From NCBI RefSeq assembly GCF_026241105.1, contig NZ_JAPFFT010000018.1, forward strand, positions 1-64,000: a DNA stretch of 64,000 nucleotides, read 5' to 3'. The position numbers and the translations under genes are program-made. Below are positions 35,761 through 44,232 of this stretch, one piece after another (the stretch's first letter is position 1; each line of letters begins with the position of its first letter). A model generated the notes under the pieces. It ran no database searches and had not been told where the DNA came from. It saw only the letters and a program-made list of their open reading frames with translations. Origin of the DNA: Arthrobacter rhizophilus. Lineage in GTDB: Bacteria; Actinomycetota; Actinomycetes; Actinomycetales; Micrococcaceae.

Positions 35761-36660
35761 TTAGTTTGAGCGCCTGGTGGGCGCGACGACCTTGATAACT
35801 GCGGAGTCGTCGGCGGCGGCGAGGCCTTGGGCCTGGCCGAGGAGGTAGAGCTGTTCGGCAGCGGCGGCAACGGGTGCGGCCAGGCCGGCGGCGCGGGTGG
35901 CCTTGCCGACGATGCCCATGTCCTTGACGAAGATATCCAGGCGGCTGAGGACCTCGGCGCCTTCCTCGTTGTATGCCTCGAGGATTCGGGGGCCGCGGTT
36001 GGACAGCATGAACGAGCCGGCGGCACCTGCTTCCAGGGCGGCGAGGGTCTTCGCCTGATCCAATCCGAGGGCGTCAGCGAGTGCCATTGCCTCGGCGGCA
36101 GCGGCGATGTGGACACCGCAGAGGAGCTGGTTGACGGTCTTCAGAGCCTGGCCGTCACCGGGTTTGTCGCCCACGATGCTCAGGGTGGAGGCCAACAGTT
36201 CCAGCGCGGGGCGTGCTTTTTCGCGGGCGGCCGGCGTCGCGCCAACCACGATCAGGAGGTCGCCCTCGCCGGCACGCTTGGGGCCGCCGGAAAGGGGCGC
36301 GTCAACGAGTTCGACGCCGTACTCCGCCAGGCGGGCCACAGTGGCCGGAATCGCTTCAGTACCGACAGTGCTGCCGAGGATCACGACGGCGCCCGGCTTG
36401 AGCACCGGCGCGACGCCGTTGGCGCCGAAGAGGACGTCGTCGAGCTGTTCGCCGTTGCGCACGGCAAGGAGCAGGGCATCGGCGCCTTCCGACGCTTCAC
36501 GGGCCGAAGCGAAGGTGCGGATTCCGGCGTCGGCGGCGAGCTTCAGCCTCGATTCGGCGATGTCGAAGCCGTGGACAGTCAGCTGGGTTGCCAGGCGGGT
36601 GGCCATCGGCAGGCCCATGGCGCCAAGGCCGAGGACGGCGACGGTGTAGTTGCTGGTCAT
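35761..36660 (-). CDS. ltnD: L-threonate/3-hydroxyacid-type dehydrogenase
   Basis: 299 aa, beta-hydroxyacid dehydrogenase family. VAVLGLGAMGLPMATRL is the NAD(P) loop, VDAPLSGGPKRAGEGDL the substrate-binding signature, and Lys in LKTVNQLL the catalytic residue. The ATG at 36660 has GGAGAACACC upstream. It sits directly downstream of a four-carbon acid-sugar kinase. In characterised pathways this pair oxidises and phosphorylates L-threonate or D-erythronate. No decarboxylase or isomerase partner is visible in this window. Confidence 0.85.
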   Translation of the reverse strand: MTSNYTVAVLGLGAMGLPMATRLATQLTVHGFDIAESRLKLAADAGIRTFASAREASEGADALLLAVRNGEQLDDVLFGANGVAPVLKPGAVVILGSTVGTEAIPATVARLAEYGVELVDAPLSGGPKRAGEGDLLIVVGATPAAREKARPALELLASTLSIVGDKPGDGQALKTVNQLLCGVHIAAAAEAMALADALGLDQAKTLAALEAGAAGSFMLSNRGPRILEAYNEEGAEVLSRLDIFVKDMGIVGKATRAAGLAAPVAAAAEQLYLLGQAQGLAAADDSAVIKVVAPTRRSN

Positions 36661-36683
36661 GGTGTTCTCCATTGAATTCAGTG

Positions 36684-38186
36684 TTAGAAAGTGTTGCTGA
36701 GCTTGCGCGTGACCTGCGCCAGGGATTCGTCATCGCCCACGTTGCCGGCGAAGACGATGTACGGGATGCCCTTCGCGGGTCCGTCCACCGGCTCCCACAG
36801 GGAGACGATGCCGGGCAGCATAGGGCCGCGAACAATCGCGTGGCGGATTTCCAGGCCGTGCGCGGCCACATCCGAGGACGTGATCCCACCCTTGGCGATG
36901 ACGAAGCGCGGCGGGAAGGCCTTGAGCGTCCGGTTCACGATCGCCACGACGGCGGCAGAGACGGTGCGGGCAATCTGCAGGCTCGCCGCGGCGTCGTCGG
37001 TCTTGATGAGCAGGCGGCTCGTGTGGACAATCACGTCGCCGCTGTGGAGGGCGTCGACGACGGCGGCGACCGTTTCGTCGAGATAGGCTTCCGCGCCGCC
37101 GACGAGAAGCCTCTCGACGTCGATCTCGACGATGCGGGCAGCTCTGTGCTGGGCGGTCAGGACGTTGAGCTGGCGCGTGGTGAGGCCGACATGGGAGCCA
37201 ACAACAATGAGGCCCCCGGCTGTGGAGGGAGTGTTGCCTTCGTAGGCTTCCTCGCCGCTGAGTGCCTCGCGGATTTCCTGGCCGATGCGGCCGCGGACGA
37301 ACGGCGGGCCGACGCGGTAAAGCAGCTTCTTGCCGCGGCGTTCGGCCTCTTCGAGTCCAAGGGCGAGTGCACGGAGGTCGTTCTCGGTGACAATGTCCGC
37401 GACGATCGGCGTGGATTTGGTAGCCGGTTCGATGGCATCGGCGATGGCCTTCGCGGAGAGCTCGGGATCTCCGGCGGATCCGTTCGCAGCGGCAGCGCCG
37501 GCGCGGATGATGTTCAGGTCGAGGACGATCACATCGCTGGCCGGGAAGCGGCCCTGCGACTTTTCCTCCACATATTTGGCCATCTCGGAGTTGGCGAACC
37601 CGAAGCTCGCATCCTTGGCGAACTCGGTCTCGGCAACCGGGGTGAGCTTGCCGGCGTCGTCCCCGGTGCCGCGCATGTAGTGCACGCCGCCAATGGTGAC
37701 CCGTCCCGCGTCGGGAAACGCCGGGACTATCACGACGCCGTCGGTCGCTTCTCCGGTCACGTCGGCGACGGTGGCTGCAATGACGTTCGGTTCCAGCGGA
37801 TAGTGGCCGCGGAGGGTGGAATCGGAGCGGCTGACAAATCCGAGGCGAACATCCTTGGCGGCTGCGGCGACGGCGTTGCGGACGATTTCCTCGTTGCGGG
37901 CAGCGGCCTCAACCGGGTCCAGGCTGCGGGTGTTGGTCAGCACGTACACCGCGGGCTGGGACTTGCTTTCCGCGATGTGGGCGAACGCCCACGCGAAATC
38001 GGCGACCTCCCAGCGGGTAAGAACCGGCAGGTTGGCGACTGACTGGGTGCCCGTGGGGTCGTCGTCGAGGACTACCAGGACGCGGGGCGAGTTTGCGGAA
38101 GACGCTGCTACGGCGTCGGCAACCAGCTGCGCGGGGATCTGGACTTCAGCCGGGAAGGCGGCCAGAACATCGGCTTCAAGGGTCAC
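36684..38186 (-). CDS. otnK: Four-carbon acid sugar kinase (DUF1537 family)
   Basis: 500 aa, full length. The N-terminal domain starts RVLVVLDDDPTGTQSVA and contains SRSDSTLRGHYPLE. The C-terminal nucleotide-binding domain has FVIAKGGITSSDVA and FAGNVGDDESL. The family phosphorylates 2- or 3-oxo derivatives of tetronates. The GTG start at 38186 has a GGAG ribosome site. It is the first gene of the minus-strand unit; an exact copy of a 19-bp palindrome lies ~45 bp upstream. Substrate (threonate versus erythronate) not decidable, so the symbol is provisional. Confidence 0.88.
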   Translation of the reverse strand: MTLEADVLAAFPAEVQIPAQLVADAVAASSANSPRVLVVLDDDPTGTQSVANLPVLTRWEVADFAWAFAHIAESKSQPAVYVLTNTRSLDPVEAAARNEEIVRNAVAAAAKDVRLGFVSRSDSTLRGHYPLEPNVIAATVADVTGEATDGVVIVPAFPDAGRVTIGGVHYMRGTGDDAGKLTPVAETEFAKDASFGFANSEMAKYVEEKSQGRFPASDVIVLDLNIIRAGAAAANGSAGDPELSAKAIADAIEPATKSTPIVADIVTENDLRALALGLEEAERRGKKLLYRVGPPFVRGRIGQEIREALSGEEAYEGNTPSTAGGLIVVGSHVGLTTRQLNVLTAQHRAARIVEIDVERLLVGGAEAYLDETVAAVVDALHSGDVIVHTSRLLIKTDDAAASLQIARTVSAAVVAIVNRTLKAFPPRFVIAKGGITSSDVAAHGLEIRHAIVRGPMLPGIVSLWEPVDGPAKGIPYIVFAGNVGDDESLAQVTRKLSNTF

Positions 38187-38229
38187 TGTGCACTCCGTCG
38201 TGGGAAATCTCTGGTTCTGAACGTAAATG

Positions 38230-38248
38230 TAAGATGTCAGACATCTAA
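38230..38248. promoter_or_regulatory. 19-bp palindromic operator, copy 1
   Basis: TAAGATGTCAGACATCTAA, with arms AGATGT/ACATCT around CAG. It lies between the divergent acid-sugar kinase and alpha/beta-hydrolase genes. An identical copy precedes the GntR gene at 39136. The size and symmetry fit FadR-subfamily GntR operators. Confidence 0.85.
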
Positions 38249-38316
38249 TATTTGAATGCTAGTGTGACACACCCACTTTCGGCTGTGCAAGTGTCAGTCG
38301 TCACTATGCTTGGCGC

Positions 38317-39138
38317 ATGCTTCAAGAGCCTCCCGCCGTCGCGGCGCTGCACGTGGACATGCGCCATCCAACGGCCGCCATCACGACGCCGGCCCTCCAG
38401 TCCCAGCCTCCCGTCCTGTTGCTGCACGGCTGGGCCTCGACGTCCGCTTATTGGGAGCCGCTCGCCGCCGAATTGCTCGACGCCGGGCGTTCAGTGTGGA
38501 TCGTCGATTTGCCTGGGTATCACCGCGGCGATGCATTGCCTCCGGGCTTCGAGTGGACGCTTGAGTCGGCGGCGGCTTCCGTTGCGGCCATCGCCGCCCG
38601 GAACCCCTCGCCGGTCCACATCGCGGGCCACTCCATGGGCGGCAGCGTGGCGCTGACACTGGCCGCAAAGCATCCGGAGTTGGTGGCGAGTGTGGCCCTG
38701 ATCGGCATGGTGCCGGCCCCGCCGAACGATGCCTTCAAGTCGATGCTCGAATCCCAGCTCGGCCAAGGCTTCATTGACGACGCGACGCGCGCTAAATGCA
38801 TGAAAGCCTGGTTTGGGGCGTTGCTTACGGAGGACGAACGGCTGCTGAGCCGCGGATTCGAGCTCCCGTTTGAGGTTCTGGGGCCTAGCGGCCTCGCGGC
38901 AATGGCGGGCGTGGCTGCGGATGTCCCCGAAAAGGTGACCGTGCCGACCCTAGTGATTGCCGGCGTCGGGGACCGCTTACGCTCGCTGGACCAGGCGGAA
39001 GCCTTCGTAGCGGCCAGTCCCATGCGAAGGCTGGCGGCCATCCCGAACGCCGGGCACAGCCTCCATTGGGAGCAGCCGCATGCTTGTGCGGTGGCGCTCG
39101 GCGCGTTTTGGGACGAAAGCCGGCAACCCTCGGCGTAA
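38317..39138 (+). CDS. Alpha/beta hydrolase
   Basis: 273 aa. The oxyanion region is VLLLHGWASTSAYW, the nucleophile elbow is GHSMGGS, an acid is likely in VIAGVGDRLRS, and the catalytic His is in IPNAGHSLHWEQP. It is divergent from the acid-sugar kinase across operator copy 1 and ends 29 bp before the GntR gene, so it is probably in the same regulon. A lactonase or esterase that opens a tetronolactone is a reasonable but unproven role. Confidence 0.85.
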   Translation: MLQEPPAVAALHVDMRHPTAAITTPALQSQPPVLLLHGWASTSAYWEPLAAELLDAGRSVWIVDLPGYHRGDALPPGFEWTLESAAASVAAIAARNPSPVHIAGHSMGGSVALTLAAKHPELVASVALIGMVPAPPNDAFKSMLESQLGQGFIDDATRAKCMKAWFGALLTEDERLLSRGFELPFEVLGPSGLAAMAGVAADVPEKVTVPTLVIAGVGDRLRSLDQAEAFVAASPMRRLAAIPNAGHSLHWEQPHACAVALGAFWDESRQPSA

Positions 39139-39154
39139 GATGTCAGACATCTAA
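39136..39154. promoter_or_regulatory. 19-bp palindromic operator, copy 2
   Basis: Identical to the site at 38230-38248. It overlaps the hydrolase stop codon and ends 12 bp before the GntR start, overlapping the ribosome-binding region. This implies autoregulation. Confidence 0.85.
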
Positions 39155-39166
39155 GAACGGAGCACC

Positions 39167-39868
39167 ATGGCACGCAAGTCGCTGGTCGGCGTCGTAGCTG
39201 ACGAGCTACTGGACCGCATCGTCGCGGGCGAATTTCCGCCGGGCACTGTGGTTCCCGGCGAACTTGAGTTGAGCGCAAAGCATGAGGTCAGCCGCATGAC
39301 CGTGCGCGAGGCGATGAAAACCCTCGAGGCGCAGCGAATCCTGAGCGTCGAGCGTGGCCGGGGAACGTTCGTCAATCCCCTGAACCGCTGGGCTTCCCTT
39401 GAAGCGGTATTGCGTGCGGTTTCGGAAGGAAAGAACGACGCCGCAGCGGCCGTCCAGCTCATCGAGCTGCGGCGCATGCTCGAGACCGGCGCCTGCGAAC
39501 TCGCCGCCTCACGGGTCTCCCCCGAGGAAATCGACCAGCTGCAGGTTCATGTGTCCGCCATGCAGAAAGCCCACGATTCCAATGATGTGAGCGCGTTCGT
39601 CGAGGCGGACCTCGGGTTCCACGATGTCATCCTGCATGCTTCCGGCAACGTGTTCGTGGCCGTGCTCTTCGAACCCCTGCACCGCGTCTTGGAAGCCCGG
39701 CGCACCCAGACCTCGCAAATCCCCGACATCCAGCGGCACGCGATCGGACATCACCGGGCCATCCTGAAAGCCCTCGAAGCCGGAGACTCTCCCCGCGCCC
39801 GCGAGGCCATGGACGCGCACATGCAGCAAACCCTGGACGACCTCAAGACGTACGTCCTGGAGGCGTAA
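39167..39868 (+). CDS. FadR/GntR-family regulator of the acid-sugar locus
   Basis: 233 aa. Winged-helix GntR domain (VVADELLDRIVAGEFPPGT, then VSRMTVREAMKTLEAQRIL) and an all-helical FCD effector domain (ADLGFHDVILHASGN, HHRAILKALEAGD) with the metal/ligand histidines of the family. GGAG precedes the ATG. The two identical palindromes before the kinase/hydrolase pair and before this gene make it the likely local repressor, released by a tetronate intermediate. Confidence 0.92.
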   Translation: MARKSLVGVVADELLDRIVAGEFPPGTVVPGELELSAKHEVSRMTVREAMKTLEAQRILSVERGRGTFVNPLNRWASLEAVLRAVSEGKNDAAAAVQLIELRRMLETGACELAASRVSPEEIDQLQVHVSAMQKAHDSNDVSAFVEADLGFHDVILHASGNVFVAVLFEPLHRVLEARRTQTSQIPDIQRHAIGHHRAILKALEAGDSPRAREAMDAHMQQTLDDLKTYVLEA

Positions 39869-39877
39869 GTTCCCTGA

Positions 39878-39998
39878 ACGCCCGCTCACATATGCAGGCC
39901 GATTCCCCAACCCTCCTGCACCTATATGGGCCGATTCCCCAACCCTCCTGCAGATCATGAAGTCGTCCCGTACTTTGACCTGATAGGTGAGCAAGTAT
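39878..39998. repeat. Phased intergenic repeat, locus 3
   Basis: ACGCCCGCTCA at 39878, then ACCCTCCTGCA at 39910 and 39942, each exactly 32 bp apart. A degenerate opposite copy, TGAGCAAGTAT, lies at 39988. Within it a 24-nt sequence is duplicated exactly (39897-39920 and 39929-39952). It lies between the convergent GntR and LysR genes. Confidence 0.8.
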
Positions 39999-40047
39999 CG
40001 GCCGGGGGGTTCCAACCGGAGGGCGGACCCTTCAATCCAAAAGTTAC

Positions 40048-40932
40048 TCACATGAGCCCGTCGAGGCAGGCTGCCCTGAGTTTGCTCACAAGGGGCGACT
40101 CCGACATCTCTGCGCTGCAGATCAAACTGACCTTCGATATGGCATTCGAGTCCTCGATGTCCAGGTAAGTCAGGCCGGGAATAGCAAATGCCTTGAGGGA
40201 ATCGGGAACAACCGCGACGCCGAGCCTCGCAGCCACGAGGCCCAGGATTGTGGGGAACTGAACCGCCTCCTGAGCGATGTCGAACTCTACGTCTGAGGAA
40301 TGGAGTAGCGCGGCGATGTGGTCGAACAGCCGCGAGATGCGGTTTCTCGGGAAGGCGATGAACTTCTCCCCCGCCAATTCTCCCAAACTCACCGAGGAGC
40401 GGGCGGCCAGCCGATGATCCACGGCCACCGCAACTACCAGGGGCTCATTCCGCAGAAGGGTCTGGGATATGCCAGGACCAGCCCTGACCTCCCTCGCGAT
40501 TCCAGCGTCCAGGTTTCCCGCGGCGATGAGGTCCATCTGCTCATCCGTGGTTACTTCCCTGAGATCAAGTTCGATACCTGGCCACTCGGACCGGAGGTAC
40601 CTGACGACAGGTGGGATTGCCGAAATTGCGGCCGACGAGACGAAGCCCAGCCGAAGCCGTCCGATTTCGCCGTTTCGTGCCTGACGCAGGGCCGCGGCCA
40701 TTGCTTCGTATTGGGTCAGGACTTTCCTGGCATGGGTCAAAAGCAGTTCGCCATCAGCGGTGAGCTGGACATTGCGCGAATTGCGCACGAAGAGCTGCAC
40801 TTTGCATTCCTCTTCGAGTTTTCGAATCTGTTGGCTGAGGGGAGGCTGCGCCATATGCAGGCGCTCAGCAGCGCGATTGAAATGCAATTCCTCGGCCACC
40901 GCGACGAACAGTTCAAGGCGTCGAAGGTTCAT
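40048..40932 (-). CDS. LysR-family regulator of the adjacent catabolic operon
   Basis: 294 aa. N-terminal winged HTH (LRRLELFVAVAEELHFNRAA, PPLSQQIRKLEEE) and the two-lobed periplasmic-binding-like effector domain (GRLRLGFVSSAAISAIPPVV; VAARLGVAVVPDSL). It resembles the BenM/CatM type by its start and length. It is divergent from the aldehyde-dehydrogenase-led operon across 118 bp. The co-inducer is unknown but is probably the operon's substrate or first intermediate. Confidence 0.92.
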   Translation of the reverse strand: MNLRRLELFVAVAEELHFNRAAERLHMAQPPLSQQIRKLEEECKVQLFVRNSRNVQLTADGELLLTHARKVLTQYEAMAAALRQARNGEIGRLRLGFVSSAAISAIPPVVRYLRSEWPGIELDLREVTTDEQMDLIAAGNLDAGIAREVRAGPGISQTLLRNEPLVVAVAVDHRLAARSSVSLGELAGEKFIAFPRNRISRLFDHIAALLHSSDVEFDIAQEAVQFPTILGLVAARLGVAVVPDSLKAFAIPGLTYLDIEDSNAISKVSLICSAEMSESPLVSKLRAACLDGLM

Positions 40933-40950
40933 GGAACAAGACTAAACAGA

Positions 40951-40969
40951 TATTGATGTTCGTCAAATA
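40951..40969. promoter_or_regulatory. Candidate LysR binding dyad
   Basis: TATTGATGTTCGTCAAATA is an imperfect inverted repeat with outer TATT/AATA-like and inner TTGA/TCAA arms, just upstream of the LysR start in the divergent promoter region. It fits the interrupted T-N11-A style of LysR boxes. Confidence 0.45.
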
Positions 40970-41050
40970 GATACTTCAGTGGCCGGGCCGCGAGGTCTAC
41001 CGTTGATCGTGAGGACAGTCACACATCAACAAGCAGCAAGAGGTTAGAGA

Positions 41051-42511
41051 ATGCCCGTAATGACCGAGCCCGCCAGTAGCTTCATCAACGGCGCCTGGGT
41101 AGAAGGCGCCGGGGCCATCACCTACCGTTTCAACCCGGCAGCGCCGACCGAAGCGGTTACCGCATACCGTCAAGCAGGTTCCGAGGATCTGGCAAAGGCA
41201 ATGCAAGCCGCAACTGAGGCTGCGCCAGCTTGGGACCGGCTCGGAATTCTGGCCAGGGGTCGCATCCTGTCAGCTGCGGCGCGGCTGATCCGCGAACGGG
41301 CCGAAGAGATCGCTAGGACGATGACGGCAGAGCACGGCAAGACACTGGCAGAATCGCGGATGGAGGTCGACGCCTCGGCTGACACGTTTGACTACCACGC
41401 CGGCTCTGCTCGTAACCCGGTCGGCACTGAATACCCTTCCAGCCACCTTGACGAGCGCATCGTTACAGTCCGTAGGCCTTTAGGCATCATCGGTGTAATC
41501 ACGCCATGGAATTTCCCCTTGCAGATCCCGGCCTGGAAAATCGCTCCAGCCTTGCTGCATGGAAACACGGTGGTTTGGAAGTCTGCAAGCAACACCCCCG
41601 GCGTCTCTGTCCTCCTGATGGACATCCTTGCGAAAGCAGGCGTTCCCGCGGGCGTCGCGAACCTACTCCTAGGACCAGGTTCGCTCGGTTCTGAACTCGT
41701 CTCGCATCCGAAGATCGCCGGGGTGACATTCACGGGGTCCGTCCCCGTGGGCCACCAGATCCGCTCTATCGTCTGTGGTCGCGGCGCGAAGCTTCAAATG
41801 GAACTCGGAGGGCACAATGCGACGCTCGTTCTCCCTGACGCCGACCCGGAACTGGCCGCCAGCAGTGCGGTCAACGCAGCCATGGGGTCTACCGGCCAGA
41901 AATGCACCGCAACCCGCCGGATTATTCTCGTCGGCGACGGGCATGAGGAATTCCTTAAAAGGTTGACGGAGAAGGTCGCTGCCCTGGCTGTGGGCCCGGG
42001 CACGGATCCATCGGTGCAGATTGGCCCGGTTGTGTCGGCTTCGGCACGGGACGAGATCACATCTGCGATCAGCCAAGCCCTCTCCGAAGGCGGGCAGATC
42101 ATTGCCCAGGCCGCGGTTCCGGACTCGGACGGATGCTATGTTCCGCCCACTGTCCTGACCGGGCCGGCATCTTTGACTATCTGCCATGAAGAGGTGTTCG
42201 GACCCGTTGTGACAGTCCTGCGGGCTTCCACCCTGGATGATGCTATCGCGTTGGCGAACAGCACCGACTTCGGGCTGACAGCTGCGGTCTTCACAAGCGA
42301 TGAACGTGCTGCCCGAAAATGCGTCACCTATCTGGACGCCGGGCTGGTGAAGATCAATGCGCCGTCCACTGGATCGGAACTGCACGCACCATTCGGCGGA
42401 ATGAAAGATTCAACATTCGCCGGGCCCCGTGAACAGAACAGTGAAGCCGCCGCAGCCTTCTTCACACATGAAAAGACTGCCTACCTGCGCCTCGCGCCCG
42501 AAAAGGCATGA
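41051..42511 (+). CDS. NAD(P)-dependent aldehyde dehydrogenase
   Basis: 486 aa. Glu251 in MELGGHN and nucleophile Cys285 in GQKCTATRR are 34 residues apart as in the family, with PWNFPLQIPAWKIAPALLHGN, FTGSVPVG and HEEVFGPV. It is closest to semialdehyde/ketoglutarate-semialdehyde-type ALDHs. AGAGG precedes the ATG. It is the first gene of a LysR-linked operon, coupled to the next gene by an ATGA overlap, and probably oxidises an aldehyde produced by the downstream enzymes. Confidence 0.92.
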   Translation: MPVMTEPASSFINGAWVEGAGAITYRFNPAAPTEAVTAYRQAGSEDLAKAMQAATEAAPAWDRLGILARGRILSAAARLIRERAEEIARTMTAEHGKTLAESRMEVDASADTFDYHAGSARNPVGTEYPSSHLDERIVTVRRPLGIIGVITPWNFPLQIPAWKIAPALLHGNTVVWKSASNTPGVSVLLMDILAKAGVPAGVANLLLGPGSLGSELVSHPKIAGVTFTGSVPVGHQIRSIVCGRGAKLQMELGGHNATLVLPDADPELAASSAVNAAMGSTGQKCTATRRIILVGDGHEEFLKRLTEKVAALAVGPGTDPSVQIGPVVSASARDEITSAISQALSEGGQIIAQAAVPDSDGCYVPPTVLTGPASLTICHEEVFGPVVTVLRASTLDDAIALANSTDFGLTAAVFTSDERAARKCVTYLDAGLVKINAPSTGSELHAPFGGMKDSTFAGPREQNSEAAAAFFTHEKTAYLRLAPEKA

Positions 42512-44232
42512 TCATGACACTTCAGGACCACCGAGTCGTACCCAAGCTACGGCCCCCGCACGAGGTTCTCTCCGGCACCGACATGAACGGAGCCTGGGCC
42601 ACACGTCACAGCTTCGCCCGCACCTTCCTCCGTCGCGCAGCAGCCCGGAGATGGTCCGTAACCAGGACCCGCCTCGAATTCGACGCCGAGGGCTGCGGTA
42701 CGGCGGTCTACACCGTGGATGCCGAAGGCCGGAAGCTGAGCTTCATCGCCTTTTCCCGCACTTTGGATGAAAGCGAACGCACGGATCGTGTTATCGCTGA
42801 TGCTTGGGACGTCACGGCCGCCCTCATCGACGGCGATCTCAACCCGGAACGGGAAGCGGACTTGCGGCGCAATGTCCCTATCCAGGAACGTGGCCGCGTT
42901 GACCCTGACACGATCATCCTTACGAGGGCCAATCGCAGTGCCCGCTTCTTCGACTACGTCAGCGATTGCCTGGCCGCCGGCGACCAGCCAGATGTCGGTT
43001 TCATCGGGCCCAGCCCGTACCTCATTCGAAGCACCGCGTTCTACGGCAACGGAAAATTCGGCCTGAAGGAGTTCTCCGACTTCCCTGCGGACCACCCGCT
43101 AGCCGTCCCATACCGCTCCCAAATGCTCACCGCCTGGCTGCTGCGCGAGCTCAGTATGGACATGGTGGAGCACGTCGCCCGCGAAAAGGCCTTGCAACGC
43201 GGCACGACAGCCGCCTCCCTCGACGCCGAGTGGGGCAAGTATCTGGGACTGGGCAACGCAACTGGCCTGGGCATGGTGCCCTTCGTTATCAACCATCCCG
43301 GCTATCTGGACGTGTGGTGCCGGTTGCGGGAGGTTCCACTCGCCGCAGGTCTCGGCCAGGACTATCGCCCCAACCATCCTGATCTCGCACGCGTTGCGGA
43401 ACTGCTCAGACAGGCGGACCGCTACCTTGCAGAGAAACACGCACTCGAAACTGCCCCGTTCCTGCCCACCGAAGCGATTAGGCCCCAACTACAACAACTC
43501 CTGGCGGAGTTGCAGACACACATTTCCACCGGGTCCGAGCCTGCCCGAGTGCTCGATCGCCTCCACGACCTCGCGACGGCCCTCAGCCCGGAAGCCCGTG
43601 GACTCTTCGCCTCCATCGTCATTGAACTGCGCTCAGACTTTGACGATGCCGCGGAGGCCCTCCTCACAGTTCCCGACGCCACATGGTTCGACACTGCGAT
43701 GCACTGCTGGGAGCTGAAGCAGTTGCTCGACACGAATTATGGCTGGGTCCGCGCCTACGACTTCGCGGATCCGGAACGCGCAAGCTACTACTGGTTCTCC
43801 TCCGAAGCCAATGAAGAACCCCGTCGGGCACTACGCGCTGATCGCCACCCTGGCACAGTGGAACACTGCACTGACATCGCTCGCCGGATCAGCGCCCTCA
43901 CGGAAGACCTGGAAAGGTTTCCGGCACACCGCAGCATCACGGAGTTTCTCCTGGCCCACCCCGGGCACCGCTTTGCCGCAGCCCGTATTCAGCAAACCCG
44001 GCCTTACTACTACGGAGAACTGCGGGACAACCTCATTGACGCCGAGTTCCTGCCCTTGAGCACCCAACGTTTTCAGCTGGCCACGTACGGGATGAACAAC
44101 TTCAGCCCCCAATCCACCGACTGGCTACGCGTCACGCTGTTCAGCGGAGCTCCCCGGGTAGTGGACATCAACCACGGCACCGACGCCGATGATTGGCTCT
44201 TCCCCACCGCACCGAAGGAGCCGGCACGATGA
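42508..44232 (+). CDS. Uncharacterised 574-aa protein of the catabolic operon
   Basis: I do not recognise the family. It is soluble, without a signal peptide, cofactor loop or metal cluster. Notable segments are RRWSVTRTRLEF, YLIRSTAFYGNGKFGLKEF, KYLGLGNATGLGMVPFVI (Gly-rich, perhaps a binding loop) and a charged helical C-terminal half ending YYYGELRDNL and DDWLFPTAP. The ATG at 42508 overlaps the ALDH stop, and a second ATG lies at 42514. The stop overlaps the next gene, so it is an integral part of the pathway, presumably catalytic or a large accessory subunit. No function assigned. Confidence 0.7.
   Translation: MIMTLQDHRVVPKLRPPHEVLSGTDMNGAWATRHSFARTFLRRAAARRWSVTRTRLEFDAEGCGTAVYTVDAEGRKLSFIAFSRTLDESERTDRVIADAWDVTAALIDGDLNPEREADLRRNVPIQERGRVDPDTIILTRANRSARFFDYVSDCLAAGDQPDVGFIGPSPYLIRSTAFYGNGKFGLKEFSDFPADHPLAVPYRSQMLTAWLLRELSMDMVEHVAREKALQRGTTAASLDAEWGKYLGLGNATGLGMVPFVINHPGYLDVWCRLREVPLAAGLGQDYRPNHPDLARVAELLRQADRYLAEKHALETAPFLPTEAIRPQLQQLLAELQTHISTGSEPARVLDRLHDLATALSPEARGLFASIVIELRSDFDDAAEALLTVPDATWFDTAMHCWELKQLLDTNYGWVRAYDFADPERASYYWFSSEANEEPRRALRADRHPGTVEHCTDIARRISALTEDLERFPAHRSITEFLLAHPGHRFAAARIQQTRPYYYGELRDNLIDAEFLPLSTQRFQLATYGMNNFSPQSTDWLRVTLFSGAPRVVDINHGTDADDWLFPTAPKEPAR

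Noticed and set aside
36588-38042. 484-codon plus-strand frame opposite the acid-sugar kinase
   Set aside because: Antisense to a full-length DUF1537 kinase; no domain pattern of its own.
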